A stretch of DNA of 64,000 nucleotides from Streptomyces griseoincarnatus (GCA_014649575.1 BMTH01000004.1:248001-312000), one strand, 5' to 3'; positions 1-9,664 are shown, counted from the first letter of the stretch. The notes: generated by a model not told the origin, from the letters alone. Program-made: numbers and translations.

Positions 1-1
1 G

Positions 2-922
2 GCCGTCGAGGAGGCGGAGCGCCGGCGCCAGGCCGTGATCATCGCGGCGGAGGCCGAGGCGCAGGAGAAGCTGGTCAAGGACATCAAGGCCGCCGAGGCC
101 GCCGAGCAGGCCGCCGCGCACCGCGCCGCCGAGGAACTCACCCTCGCCGAGGCCCGGTTGAAGACGGCCGACCTGGACGCCAAGGCCAAGCTGCGGCTCG
201 CTGAGGGCGTCCAGGCGGAGTCCGCCGCCGAAGGGCTCGCCGCCGTCCAGGTGCGCGACAAGGAGGCCGAGGTCATCGAGAAGGCGGGCCGCGCCGAGGC
301 CGAGGCCACCGAGGCCCGGCTGCGCGCGGAGGCCGAGGGGGCCCGGGCCAAGGCGCTCGCCGAGGCGGAGGCCGTCGGCAGCAAGCTGCGCGCCGAGGCG
401 GCCGGCCTCACCGAGAAGGCGGCTGCGATGGCCGCGCTCGACGAGGCGTCCCGCGGCCACGAGGAGTACCGCCTGCGGCTGGAGGCCGAGAAGGACGTGC
501 GCCTCGCCGGGCTCGACGTACAGAGGCAGGTCGCGGAGGCGCAGGCCACCGTGCTCGCCACCGGCCTGGAGAACGCGGACATCAACATCGTCGGCGGCGA
601 CTCGGTCTTCTTCGACCGCCTGGTGTCGTCCATCGCGCTCGGCAAGGGCGTGGACGGCTTCGTCAAGAACTCCGAGACCGCGCAGGCCCTCGCCGGGCCC
701 TGGCTGGACGGCTCCGCGAGCTTCACCGACGACCTGAGCCGCATGCTCGGCTCCGTCTCCACCTCCGACGTCCAGAACCTCACGGTGTCCGCCCTGCTGA
801 TGAAGCTGATGAAGCAGGGCGGCGACAACACCGGGCAGTTCAAGCAACTGCTCGACAAGGCGGGTGAGTTGGGCCTGGCGGACACTCCGCTGGCCGTGCT
901 GAACGGCCACACCAGGGCCTGA
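2..922 (+). CDS. Flotillin/SPFH-family protein, C-terminal part (5' end outside window)
   Basis: The frame is open from the first complete codon, so this is the 3' part of a longer gene; the GTG at 35 is an internal valine. The visible ~306 residues begin with about 160 residues of Ala/Glu/Lys/Arg-rich heptad-like sequence, as in the flotillin coiled-coil tail, followed by a less charged C-terminal region. Flotillins are membrane scaffold proteins whose N-terminal SPFH (band 7) domain would lie upstream; I infer the family from the coiled-coil and tail only. The stop is 70 bases before the large ATPase on the same strand, so the two are probably co-transcribed and may form a membrane-scaffold/ATPase pair. 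Confidence 0.7.
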   Translation, partial: AVEEAERRRQAVIIAAEAEAQEKLVKDIKAAEAAEQAAAHRAAEELTLAEARLKTADLDAKAKLRLAEGVQAESAAEGLAAVQVRDKEAEVIEKAGRAEAEATEARLRAEAEGARAKALAEAEAVGSKLRAEAAGLTEKAAAMAALDEASRGHEEYRLRLEAEKDVRLAGLDVQRQVAEAQATVLATGLENADINIVGGDSVFFDRLVSSIALGKGVDGFVKNSETAQALAGPWLDGSASFTDDLSRMLGSVSTSDVQNLTVSALLMKLMKQGGDNTGQFKQLLDKAGELGLADTPLAVLNGHTRA

Positions 923-992
923 CCACCACCCGGCCGGGAGCCGCCGCACAGGGGACGGCGGCTCCCGGCCGGCACCTTCCCGAGAGGCAGCC

Positions 993-3900
993 ATGACCAC
1001 CGGCACCCACGAGACCGACCACGACAGCGCCCGCCCCGGCGCCGCCCCGGAGACGACCGCCGGTACGACCCCGCGGCGGCCCGGCACGGCGGTCGACGGC
1101 GGCGCCTACCAGGTGCTGCGCGACCGCCTCACCGACCGCGCCTCCGAACTCGCGCGCCGGGCCGAGGCGTTGAACCGGCGCCGGACCGAGGAGTTCGGCG
1201 CGCCCGAGCTGCGCCTCACCGGCACCGAGCGGCTGCGCACCGAGCGCACCGCCGTGCCCCGGGACGTCGTCGCCGTCGGCGACGTGCTGCTCCTCGGCTA
1301 CGAGACCCGGCCCCGCCCGGAGCGGGACACCACCGTCGGCGACGTCCTCGCCGCACACGACCGCGACCTGAACCGGCTGCCCGACGACGCCGTGCCCGGC
1401 CTGCTCGACGACCCCGCCTTCCAGCGGGAGTTCGCCGCCCTGCACCGCTACTACCGGCAGGCCCGCCTGCTGCGGCTGCGCCGCGTCGAGGGCAGGCTGC
1501 TCGCCGTCTTCCAGACCGGTGAGAAGCCCGGCGACATCCGCGTCCTGCGTTGGTCGGTGTCCGAGGACGGCCGCGCCGCCTTCCTCGACGCGCGCGGCGA
1601 CCGCGACCACGCGCGCGTCCCGCCCGCCGACGTGGAGTGGACGCCCGCCACCCGCGAGGACCACGTCCTCGGCCGCCACCCGCACGTCTCCGTGCGGGGC
1701 GAGGTGTTCGTCGACACCCTCGGCGGCACCCTCACCGTCAAGGCGGAGAACGACACCGGCACGCCCGACGGCATCCACAGCGAGCCCGTCGACGAGCCCC
1801 TGCAGTCCCTCGCCGACGCCGACATCGCCCACGCCCGCGTCGGCCCGCTGATCCTGCTGCGGATCCTCCCGTACAAGGAGACCGCCCACCGCCACCTGGT
1901 CTTCAACACCCTCACCCGCACCGTCGTCCGCCTCGACGGCATCGGACAGGGCGTCCGCCGGCTGCCCGAGGACCAGGGCATCGTCTTCCCCGGCGGCTAC
2001 TGCCTCGCCACCGGCAGCCACAAGACCTACGACCTCGACACCGAGGGCATGGAGTTCGAGCGGGAGGTGCGCTCCCCGTACGGAGAGGACGTGCTCTACG
2101 CCTTCCACGCGCCCGCGCGGGGACGCGCCCTGCTGCTCTCCTACAACCAGATCCGTGAGGCCGTCGCCACCCCCATGGCCTGCCACGGCTGGGCCCTCTT
2201 CGACGACGGCCACCTCACCCTGCTGCGCCCCGAGGGCGACGAACCCGCCCGCGTGCACCCGGTGCAGCTGTGGGACACGCCGTACCTGTCCGACGCCCGC
2301 GCCGCCGCCCGGCCGGTGGGGGAGGGGCCGCTGGCCCGGGTGGGCAACGCCGACCTCGTCCGCGGCATCTCCGACTGCCTGTCGCTGGCCCGCTCCGCCG
2401 CCGAGACCACCCCCACCGCCGAGATCTATGCGACCCTGGCCGCTGCCTGCGTGCGGGCCCTGGACACCCACCACTGGCTGGGCGACCCCGAGGTCGGCGA
2501 TCTGCGCTCCCCGCTGGAGGAGGTGCGCGCCACCGCCGAGCAGGTGCTCGCCGAGTTCGAGACGGTCACCGACCTCACCCGCCGGGCCGCCGAGGCGCTC
2601 GACGAGGCCGCCGGGCGCATCGCCGCCGTGGTGCGCCGGCTGCGCGGCGAACAGCCGCGCGAGGCCGCCGCCTGGGTGCGCGGCCTCACCGAACTCCGCC
2701 AGGCGCAGGGTCACCTGTTGACCCTCAAGGAGATGCGGTACGCGGACCACGAGCGCATCGACGCGCTCGCCGTGGAGGCCGAGGACGACCTCGGCTCCTT
2801 CGGACAGCGCGCCGTCGCGTTCCTCGCCCGCGAGGACGCCTTCGCCGCCCACCACACCGGCCTGGAGCGGCTGCACACCGACATCGAGGCGGTCACCACC
2901 ACCGCCCAGGCCGTCCCGCTCGCCGCCCGGCTCGACGAACTCGCCGACGGACTGCGCACGGTCACCGAGGTGGTCGCCGGGCTCGACATCGCCGACGCCA
3001 CCGTCCGCACCGGTGTCCTGGAGCGCGTCGCCGACGCCATGGGCGGAGTCAACCGAGCCCGCGCCACCCTCGACACCCGCCGCCGGGCCCTGCTCGACCG
3101 GGAGGCGCGCGCCGGGTTCGCCGCCGAGCTGACCCTGCTCGGCCAGACCGTCACCGGCGCCCTCACCGCCGCCGACGACCCGGACGCCTGCGACGACCAG
3201 ATGGCCCGGGTCCTCGCCCAGCTCGAGGAACTGGAGTCGCGTTTCGCCGAGTTCGACGACGTCCTCGGCGAACTCGCCGACAGGCGCACCGAGATCCACG
3301 AGGCGTTCTCCGCCCGCAAGCAGAGCCTCACCGACGCCCGCGCCCGGCGTGCGGGGCAGCTCGCGTCCGCCGCCGAGCGGGTGCTGGAGACGATCGCCCG
3401 CCGCAGCGCGGCGCTCGCCGACGCCGACGCGGTGAGCACCTACTTCGCCTCCGACCCGCTGGTCGCCAAGGTCCGCCGCAGCGCCGACGAACTGCGCGCT
3501 CTCGGCGACCGGGTCCGCGCCGAGGAACTCGACGGCAAGCTGCGCTCCGCCCGCGAGGAGGCCGCCCGCGCCCTGCGCGACCGCACCGACCTCTACGCCG
3601 ACGGCGGCCGCACCATCCGCCTGGGCGCCCACCGCTTCGCCGTCTCCACCCAGCCCTTCGACCTCACCGTCGTGCCGCACGACGACGGCCTCGCCCTCGC
3701 CCTCACCGGCACCGACTACCGCGTTCCCGTCACCGACCCGGCCCTGCTCGCCGACCGCCCCCTGTGGGACCGGCACCTGCCGTCCGAGTCGCCGCGGGTG
3801 AGCCGCGCCGAACACCTCGCCGCACGGCTGCTGCACGAACACGGCCCGGACGCGCTCGCCGCCGCCGACGACCTCGCCGCACTGGTCCGCACGGCCGCCG

Positions 3901-5957
3901 AGGAGGCGTACGACGAGGGCTGCGAGCGGGGCGTGCACGACCACGACGCCACCACGCTCCTCACCGCCCTGCTGCCCCTGTTCGACGGCGCCGGCACCCT
4001 GCGCCACGCCTCCGCCGCCCGCGCCCACGCCCTGCTGTTCTGGGCGCACGCCACCACGGAGCCGGAGCGCGCCGGCTGGACCCGCCGCGCCCGCTCGCTG
4101 GCCCGGGTCCGGGACGCCTTCGGCGCGCCGCCCGCGCTGGACGCGCTGCGGGACGAACTCGCCCGCGCGGTGGGGGAGTGGGACCCGGACGCCCCGGTCC
4201 GCCCGGAGGCGTGCGCCGCGTACCTCTTCGACGAACTGACCACCGGGCCCGAGGGGTTCGTGGTCAGCGCCCGCGCCCGCTCCCTGCTCGACAAGTTCCG
4301 CCGCACCGTCGCCGGCGAGGCGTACGACGAGGACCTCACCGCCCTCGGCGACCTCGGCGCGCGCCGTCAGCTCGTCGAGGCGTGGCTCACCGCCTACGCG
4401 CGGGCGGCCGGTGAGCAGGCGGACCCCGGGGACCTCGCGGAGGCCGTGGCCGCCGAGCTGTGCCCGGACGTGCACCGCCACGAGTCGGACGCGCCTCTCA
4501 CCGTCACCGTCGAGGGCCTGGTCTCCACCCACCCGCGCATCACCGACCGCCGTCTCACGCTCCGCCTCGACGAGTTCCTCGCCCGCACCGACGCCTTCCG
4601 GGCGCGCGAGGTGCCCGCCTTCCGTGCCTTCCAGCGCCGCCGTGCCGCCCTCGTCACCGCCGAGCGGGCCCGGCTGCGCCTGGACGACCACCGGCCGCGC
4701 GTGATGGCGTCGTTCGTCCGCAACCGGCTGGTCGACGAGGTGTACCTGCCGTTGATCGGCGACAGCCTCGCCAAGCAGCTCGGCACCACGGGCGAGTCCG
4801 CCCGCACGGGCGCCGGCGGACTGCTGCTGCTCCTCTCCCCGCCCGGCTACGGCAAGACGACCCTCATGGAGTACGTCGCCCACCGCCTCGGCCTGGTCCT
4901 GGTGCGGGTCAGCGGCCCCGCGCTCGGCCACGGCGTCACCTCGCTCGACCCGGCGGAAGCCCCGAACGCCACCGCCCGCCAGGAGATCGAGAAGATCAAC
5001 TTCGCGCTGGCGGCGGGCAGCAACACCCTGCTGTACCTGGACGACATCCAGCACACCTCGCCAGAACTGCTGCAGAAGTTCATCCCGCTGTGCGACGCCA
5101 CCCGCCGGGTGGAGGGCGTCTGGCAGGGCGGACCGCGCACCTACGACCTGCGCGGCAAGCGGTTCGCGGTGTGCATGGCCGGCAACCCCTACACCGAGTC
5201 CGGCGAGGTCTTCCGGGTGCCCGACATGCTGGCCAACCGGGCCGACGTGTGGAACCTGGGCGACGTCCTCACCGGGAAGGAGGACGTCTTCGCGCTCAGC
5301 TTCGTCGAGAACGCGCTCACCGCGAACCCGGTGCTCGCGCCGCTCGCCGGACGCGACCGTGCCGACCTGGACCTGCTGATCCGGCTCGCCTCCGACGACC
5401 CGACGGCCCGCCCGGACCGTCTGCTCCACCCGTACGCGCCGACCGAACTCGACCGTGTGCTCGCGGTGCTGCGCCATCTGCTCACCGCACGCCGCACGGT
5501 GCTCGCGGTCAACGCGGCCTACATCGCGTCCGCGGCCCGCTCCGACCACGCCCGCACCGAGCCGCCGTTCCTGCTCCAGGGCTCGTACCGCAACATGAAC
5601 AAGATCGCCCAGCGGATCCAGCCCGTGATGAACGACGCCGAGCTGTCCGCCGTGATCGAGGACCACTACACGGCCGAGGCCCAGACCCTCACCAGCGGCG
5701 CCGAGGCGAACCTGCTGAAGCTCGCCGGACTGCGCGGCACGCTCACGCCCGAACTGGCGGCTCGCTGGGCGGAGGTGAAGGCGGCCCACGTCCGCACCCT
5801 CACCCTGGGCGGTCCGGACGACGACGCCCTCGCCCGCGCGGTGTCCGCGCTCGCCCTGCTCGGTGACCGCATCGCGGCGGTGGAGTCGGCGATCACGCGC
5901 GCGGCCGATCCCCGGCGCCTCCTCGCGACCTCGCCGCGGCAGGAGGGGGAGGACTGA
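993..5957 (+). CDS. Very large AAA+ ATPase of the 'DNA repair ATPase' (DUF3686) type
   Basis: A 1,654-residue protein. Residues about 40-450 form a mixed sheet-rich N-terminal region, 480-900 are helical and probably coiled coil, and the C-terminal third holds a P-loop domain. The Walker A motif PPGYGKTT is near residue 1287, and a Walker B-like YLDDIQ is near 1348. A downstream GNPYTE segment and an arginine-rich helical region resemble AAA+ sensor regions. This architecture matches proteins annotated as 'DNA repair ATPase' with DUF3686. The repair role is an old label and is not demonstrated by the sequence. The start ATG follows GAGAGGCAGCC, a good ribosome site. It follows the flotillin gene directly and ends at a strong terminator, so the two genes look like one unit. 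Confidence 0.8.
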   Translation: MTTGTHETDHDSARPGAAPETTAGTTPRRPGTAVDGGAYQVLRDRLTDRASELARRAEALNRRRTEEFGAPELRLTGTERLRTERTAVPRDVVAVGDVLLLGYETRPRPERDTTVGDVLAAHDRDLNRLPDDAVPGLLDDPAFQREFAALHRYYRQARLLRLRRVEGRLLAVFQTGEKPGDIRVLRWSVSEDGRAAFLDARGDRDHARVPPADVEWTPATREDHVLGRHPHVSVRGEVFVDTLGGTLTVKAENDTGTPDGIHSEPVDEPLQSLADADIAHARVGPLILLRILPYKETAHRHLVFNTLTRTVVRLDGIGQGVRRLPEDQGIVFPGGYCLATGSHKTYDLDTEGMEFEREVRSPYGEDVLYAFHAPARGRALLLSYNQIREAVATPMACHGWALFDDGHLTLLRPEGDEPARVHPVQLWDTPYLSDARAAARPVGEGPLARVGNADLVRGISDCLSLARSAAETTPTAEIYATLAAACVRALDTHHWLGDPEVGDLRSPLEEVRATAEQVLAEFETVTDLTRRAAEALDEAAGRIAAVVRRLRGEQPREAAAWVRGLTELRQAQGHLLTLKEMRYADHERIDALAVEAEDDLGSFGQRAVAFLAREDAFAAHHTGLERLHTDIEAVTTTAQAVPLAARLDELADGLRTVTEVVAGLDIADATVRTGVLERVADAMGGVNRARATLDTRRRALLDREARAGFAAELTLLGQTVTGALTAADDPDACDDQMARVLAQLEELESRFAEFDDVLGELADRRTEIHEAFSARKQSLTDARARRAGQLASAAERVLETIARRSAALADADAVSTYFASDPLVAKVRRSADELRALGDRVRAEELDGKLRSAREEAARALRDRTDLYADGGRTIRLGAHRFAVSTQPFDLTVVPHDDGLALALTGTDYRVPVTDPALLADRPLWDRHLPSESPRVSRAEHLAARLLHEHGPDALAAADDLAALVRTAAEEAYDEGCERGVHDHDATTLLTALLPLFDGAGTLRHASAARAHALLFWAHATTEPERAGWTRRARSLARVRDAFGAPPALDALRDELARAVGEWDPDAPVRPEACAAYLFDELTTGPEGFVVSARARSLLDKFRRTVAGEAYDEDLTALGDLGARRQLVEAWLTAYARAAGEQADPGDLAEAVAAELCPDVHRHESDAPLTVTVEGLVSTHPRITDRRLTLRLDEFLARTDAFRAREVPAFRAFQRRRAALVTAERARLRLDDHRPRVMASFVRNRLVDEVYLPLIGDSLAKQLGTTGESARTGAGGLLLLLSPPGYGKTTLMEYVAHRLGLVLVRVSGPALGHGVTSLDPAEAPNATARQEIEKINFALAAGSNTLLYLDDIQHTSPELLQKFIPLCDATRRVEGVWQGGPRTYDLRGKRFAVCMAGNPYTESGEVFRVPDMLANRADVWNLGDVLTGKEDVFALSFVENALTANPVLAPLAGRDRADLDLLIRLASDDPTARPDRLLHPYAPTELDRVLAVLRHLLTARRTVLAVNAAYIASAARSDHARTEPPFLLQGSYRNMNKIAQRIQPVMNDAELSAVIEDHYTAEAQTLTSGAEANLLKLAGLRGTLTPELAARWAEVKAAHVRTLTLGGPDDDALARAVSALALLGDRIAAVESAITRAADPRRLLATSPRQEGED

Positions 5958-5993
5958 ACGGGGGCGTCGGGAAGGGCCGTTCGGCCACACCGG

Positions 5994-6030
5994 GTGCCGG
6001 GCCGCGCGGGGGGCGGCCCGGCACTTTTTT
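5994..6030 (+). terminator. Rho-independent terminator after the AAA+ gene
   Basis: A perfect 12-bp GC-rich stem (5994-6005 pairs with 6013-6024) with a 7-base loop is followed immediately by six T residues (6025-6030). It lies 37 bases after the ATPase stop codon. This is the only plus-strand hairpin in the window with a clear long T tract. Confidence 0.9.
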
Positions 6031-6221
6031 GGCCACAACGTTGGCGTGAACATGGCGCAGCCAAGGTTTATCTACGCGCGGAGCTGGATCGCCCGGATCA
6101 GTATTCGGGTCATAGTGGATGACTTTTCAACTGGTGGTTACCGCGCGGTATTCCGTCCTGCTACAACACCTGTTGCTCCCTCAACCACCGTCGCGAGTTT
6201 CGTCGTGAGAGGCGGATACAC

Positions 6222-7016
6222 GTGTCAACGCGTTCACTGGGAACAACGCTCGCCACCCTCGTCCTCGGTGTGGCGACCGTCCTCGGCCTGGCGCACCCTG
6301 CCGCGGCCGCCGGCCACCACTACGTGGCGCTCGGCGACTCCTACTCCTCCGGAGTGGGCGCCGGGAGCTACACCTCCGAGAGCGGCGACTGCAAACGCAG
6401 CACCGCCGCCTACCCGCAGCTGTGGAGCAACGCCAACGCCCCCGCGTCGTTCAAGTTCGTCGCCTGCTCGGGCGCGACGACCACGAGCGTGGCCTCCACG
6501 CAGCTGGGCGCGCTGTCCTCCACCACCACCCTCGTCAGCGTCACCGCCGGCGGCAACGACATCGGCTTCGCCGACGTCATGCAGACCTGCGTCCTGCAGA
6601 GCGAGGCCACCTGCGTCTCCGCCGTGAACAGCGCCGTCTCGCAGATGCAGAACTCCCTGCCGGGCAGGCTCGACTCGCTGTACTCCGCGATCCGCTCCCG
6701 TGCCCCGCAGGCCCGGGTCGTCGTCCTCGGTTACCCGCGCTTCTACAAGCTGTCCGGCAGCTGCGTCGTCGGACTCAGCGAAACCGAGCGCAGCGCCATC
6801 AACAGCGCGGGCGACACGCTCAACGGGGTCATCGCGAAGCGCGCGGCCGACGCCGGGTTCGCCTGGTCCGGCGTGGTCGACGAGTTCACCGGCCACGAGA
6901 TCTGCTCGGGCGACGCCTGGCTGCACAGCGTCACCATCCCGATCGGCAACTCCTACCACCCGAAGGCCGTCGGCCAGTCCTCCGGCTACCTCCCCGCCTT
7001 CCGGTCGGCGGTCTGA
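6222..7016 (+). CDS. Secreted SGNH/GDSL lipase-esterase
   Basis: A 264-residue secreted hydrolase. Residues 1-30 are a classical Sec signal peptide ending in an Ala-rich cleavage site. Block I is GDSYSSG with the nucleophile Ser40. GGND is block III and provides the oxyanion-hole Asn. The NSYHP motif carries the catalytic His246. Six cysteines are spaced as in the Streptomyces extracellular GDSL lipases (S. rimosus lipase and relatives of about 260-270 residues), and the sequence resembles that family closely. It probably hydrolyses acyl esters or phospholipids outside the cell. The GTG start follows GAGAGG. The 190 bases upstream are comparatively AT-rich and probably hold the promoter. Confidence 0.92.
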   Translation: MSTRSLGTTLATLVLGVATVLGLAHPAAAAGHHYVALGDSYSSGVGAGSYTSESGDCKRSTAAYPQLWSNANAPASFKFVACSGATTTSVASTQLGALSSTTTLVSVTAGGNDIGFADVMQTCVLQSEATCVSAVNSAVSQMQNSLPGRLDSLYSAIRSRAPQARVVVLGYPRFYKLSGSCVVGLSETERSAINSAGDTLNGVIAKRAADAGFAWSGVVDEFTGHEICSGDAWLHSVTIPIGNSYHPKAVGQSSGYLPAFRSAV

Positions 7017-7159
7017 CGGAACACCAGCGGCACGCGCAGGCGGCGGCATTCCGATTTGTCCTCTGGCAGACGCGCGTAGACCCCGGGCATCATCTGTCTG
7101 CTCCGCCTGCACAGCCGTTCCCCCACGAACCCTGGCCCCGCAGCAGGAAGGTCCCCCAC

Positions 7160-7675
7160 ATGAAGACCCTCAAGGCCCCCAAACTCCGCTCGGTCCTGAC
7201 CGCCCTCGCCCTCGTCGTCACCCCGGGCGCGGCCGTCGTGGGCACCGCGGGGGAGGCCGCCGCCGTCACCAAGATCAGCCACGCCACCGCCACCTCCATG
7301 TTCAGCCAGGTCGGCATCACGTGGTCGTCCTCCGGAGGCTGCTCCAACCGCAACGTGTCCACCTGCACGTCGTTCGACCAGCTCAACCTGGCCACCGCCC
7401 AGGGCGCGCAGACCCTGAAGCGGGCCACCGGCTGCGCCCTGAACATCACCGGCGGCACCGAGACCGGGCACGCCTCCGGCACGTACTCGCACTGGAACGG
7501 CTACAAGCTCGACTACTCCAAGACCACCTGCGTCGGGAACTACATCAAGAACACCTTCACCTACATCGGCGTGCGCGGCGACGGAGCCCCGCAGTGGCGG
7601 TCCGGCTCGGGCAACGTCTACGCCGACGAGGGCAACCACTGGGACGTCACCTACTACAACTGCGGCGGCTGCTAG
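7160..7675 (+). CDS. Small secreted protein with M15 peptidase-like active site
   Basis: A 171-residue protein with a signal peptide of about 35 residues (AGEAAA before the mature part). The mature region has six cysteines (61, 69, 92, 124, 168, 171), probably disulphide-bonded. It contains SHWNGYKLD, which matches the His-x2-Gly-x3-Asp metal motif of M15 peptidases (His111, Asp118). It also contains EGNHWD, which matches their Glu-x2-His (Glu157, His160). This is the full metal and catalytic set of D-Ala-D-Ala/VanX-type metallopeptidases. I infer a cell-wall peptidase or lysin fold, but overall similarity to characterised members cannot be judged here. The gene ends only 3 bases before the convergent cobalt ATPase gene, with no terminator seen between them. 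Confidence 0.6.
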   Translation: MKTLKAPKLRSVLTALALVVTPGAAVVGTAGEAAAVTKISHATATSMFSQVGITWSSSGGCSNRNVSTCTSFDQLNLATAQGAQTLKRATGCALNITGGTETGHASGTYSHWNGYKLDYSKTTCVGNYIKNTFTYIGVRGDGAPQWRSGSGNVYADEGNHWDVTYYNCGGC

Positions 7676-7678
7676 GCC

Positions 7679-8539
7679 CTAACCCCGCCTCCGGTCCCCG
7701 TACTCCGGCAGGGCGGCCAGCGCCGCCAGTTCTTCCGGGGTGCGGGGACCGGCGTCCCCGTCCGTCCGCACCCCGTGCGCCCGCAGGAACAGCCCGGCCG
7801 CCACGCCCCACGGCAGCCTGAGCCCCGCCGCCGTGAGAAGGTCCCGCCGGGACAGCATCGCGGCCACCGGGCCGGTGTGGGCGCCCGACGGGGTCAGCAG
7901 GGCCGCGTCGTCGGCCCAGCGCAGGGCGAGGTCCACGTCGTGCGTGGCCATCACCACCGTCGTACCGCCCGCCCGCAGACCGTCGAGAGTGGCCAACAGG
8001 CGTTCCTGGCCGTCGGGGTCGAGGCCCGCCGTCGGCTCGTCCAGGATCAGCACCCGCGGCCGCATCGCGACCGCGCCGGCGATCGCCGTCCGTTTCCGCT
8101 GCCCGTACGACAGCAGATGCGTGGGCCGGTCGGCGAGCGCGGCGATGTCCAGCGCCTCCAGCGCCTCCGCGACCCGCGCACGCACCTCCGCGTCCGGCAG
8201 CCCCAGGTTCAGCGGCCCGAACGACACGTCCTGCCCCACGGATGCCGCGAACAGCTGGTCGTCCGGGTCCTGCACCACCAGCTGCACGGTGCTGCGCAGC
8301 ACCGTCAGCCCCTTCCGGTCGTGCCGTACCGCACGGCCCGACAGCAGCAACTCCCCGCCGTGCGGCCGCAGTCCGCCGCTCAGCAGCCGCATCAGGGTGG
8401 TCTTGCCGCTGCCGTTGCGCCCCAGCAGCGCCAGCGCCCTCCCCTCGCGCACCTCGAAGTCGAGCCCGGTGAACACCGGTGGCCCCTCCTCGTACGCGAA
8501 CGACACGTCCCGCAGTGACACCAGCCCGGATCCGCTCAC
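7679..8539 (-). CDS. cbiO: Cobalt ECF transporter ATPase CbiO
   Basis: A 286-residue ABC ATPase that powers the ECF-type cobalt importer at the inner face of the membrane. Walker A is GRNGSGKTT (residues 40-48), the Q-loop region is VVQDPDDQ, the signature is LSYGQRKR, Walker B is VLILDEPTAG, and the H-loop is THD. The LSYGQRKR form of the signature is typical of CbiO/EcfA. The GTG start overlaps the cbiQ stop in a GTGA, so translation is probably coupled. It is the last gene of the leftward cbiMNQO operon. Confidence 0.93.
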   Translation of the reverse strand: MSGSGLVSLRDVSFAYEEGPPVFTGLDFEVREGRALALLGRNGSGKTTLMRLLSGGLRPHGGELLLSGRAVRHDRKGLTVLRSTVQLVVQDPDDQLFAASVGQDVSFGPLNLGLPDAEVRARVAEALEALDIAALADRPTHLLSYGQRKRTAIAGAVAMRPRVLILDEPTAGLDPDGQERLLATLDGLRAGGTTVVMATHDVDLALRWADDAALLTPSGAHTGPVAAMLSRRDLLTAAGLRLPWGVAAGLFLRAHGVRTDGDAGPRTPEELAALAALPEYGDRRRG

Positions 8540-9285
8540 GACAGGGGCCTTTCCAGTACGAAGGTGAGGGCGGCCAGCGCCGCGAGAAGCGTTCCGCTCG
8601 CTGCCGTGAACCGGACGGACACCCGGGCCTCCGGCACCAGCACGCGCAGGGCGCCGTCGTAGCCGCGGCCCGCGAGCCCGGTCTGCAGCCGCGCGGCACG
8701 GTCGAAGGACCGGACGAACGCGGTCGCGCCGAGCCCGCCGAGCGAACGCCAGGTCGCCGCGCGGGTGGTGTGGCCGAGCCGCGCCGCCTGTGCCCGGTGC
8801 ACCCGGCGCACCGAGTCCAGCAGCAGGAAGCTCATCCGGTACGTCACGAGCGCCACGTCCACGAGCGGCGCGGGCACCCCGGCGCGCACCAGGCGTGGCA
8901 GCAGGTCCGACATCGGCGTGGTGAACGCGAACAGCAGCACGCCCAGCGAGGCGGCCGAGGTGCGCAGCAGCAACTCCCCGGCGCGCAAGGGCCCGTCGGG
9001 GGCGGGCGACAGGAAACCGCCGGGCCCGCCCACCCGCACCAGCAGGGTCAGCGCCCCGGTGACGCAGAACCCCAGCGGCACCCGGTACGCCCGCCACAGC
9101 CGCCCGGCCGGCACGCCCGCCGGGCCGAGCAGCAGCACCAGCGCGGTGACCAGTACCAGTGCGGCGCCCGGCCACGGGGGCAGCGAGATCGCGAGGACGG
9201 TGAGGCCGAGACCGAGGACGGCCTTGTCCACGGGATGGCGGCGGCGCCAGCGGCTGCTGTGCGCCGCCGCGTCGATCGGCAGCAC
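8536..9285 (-). CDS. cbiQ: Cobalt ECF transporter transmembrane T-component CbiQ
   Basis: A 249-residue membrane protein with four to six hydrophobic segments and a charged coupling region near the C-terminus (the ARLQTGLAGRGYDG segment). The latter matches the Ala-Arg-Gly/ARG coupling helices of EcfT proteins that contact the ATPase. The GTG at 9285 is taken as the start: it gives the usual family length, begins with an Ile/Asp/His-rich segment and lies 7 bases after the cbiN stop. A longer open frame upstream is Arg-rich and overlaps cbiN, so it was discarded. Confidence 0.9.
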   Translation of the reverse strand: MLPIDAAAHSSRWRRRHPVDKAVLGLGLTVLAISLPPWPGAALVLVTALVLLLGPAGVPAGRLWRAYRVPLGFCVTGALTLLVRVGGPGGFLSPAPDGPLRAGELLLRTSAASLGVLLFAFTTPMSDLLPRLVRAGVPAPLVDVALVTYRMSFLLLDSVRRVHRAQAARLGHTTRAATWRSLGGLGATAFVRSFDRAARLQTGLAGRGYDGALRVLVPEARVSVRFTAASGTLLAALAALTFVLERPLS

Positions 9286-9292
9286 AGGCCTG

Positions 9293-9664
9293 TCAGTCCC
9301 GTCCGCCGTCGGCGCCGGTGGGCACCCCCGCGTCCGCGTCCTGCGCGCCGGCCGCCTCACGGGCCCGCGCCTCACCCTGCCGACGCCCGCGCCGCAGCCC
9401 GAAGTAGTACGCCAGGACGCCCGCGCCGAGCGCCGCCTGGAGGGCGAACAGCGCCGACTCGATCTCCCCGGACGGCGGTTCGTACAGCGGTGAGAACCAC
9501 GGTTCGTAGTCCGGGTCGATCTCGGTGATCGCGGTCTCCGCCTCACCGTCCGCCCCGGCGAACGGCTCCTCCTTGTGGTCGCCGAGCCCGAGCGCCAGCG
9601 GGATCACGGCGAGGGCGGCGACCAGCAGCAGGAGCAGGGTGTTGATCCTCGCGTTGCGGCTCAT
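9293..9664 (-). CDS. cbiN: Cobalt ECF transporter small subunit CbiN
   Basis: A 123-residue protein with an N-terminal transmembrane helix (about residues 8-26), an external acidic loop containing [12 protein letters not shown], which is typical of CbiN, and a second helix (about 69-87) followed by a charged cytoplasmic tail. CbiN pairs with CbiM to stimulate metal uptake. The presence of a separate CbiN is characteristic of Co/Ni ECF systems. The ATG overlaps the cbiM stop (ATGA). The tail is longer and more charged than in enterobacterial CbiN. Confidence 0.9.
   Translation of the reverse strand: MSRNARINTLLLLLVAALAVIPLALGLGDHKEEPFAGADGEAETAITEIDPDYEPWFSPLYEPPSGEIESALFALQAALGAGVLAYYFGLRRGRRQGEARAREAAGAQDADAGVPTGADGGRD

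Noticed and set aside
840..6053. Open frame of 1,737 codons on the minus strand opposite the AAA+ gene
   Set aside because: It is a mirror of the high third-position GC of the plus-strand gene. The product is a Gly/Val/Arg-rich sequence without domains, while the plus strand has Walker motifs.
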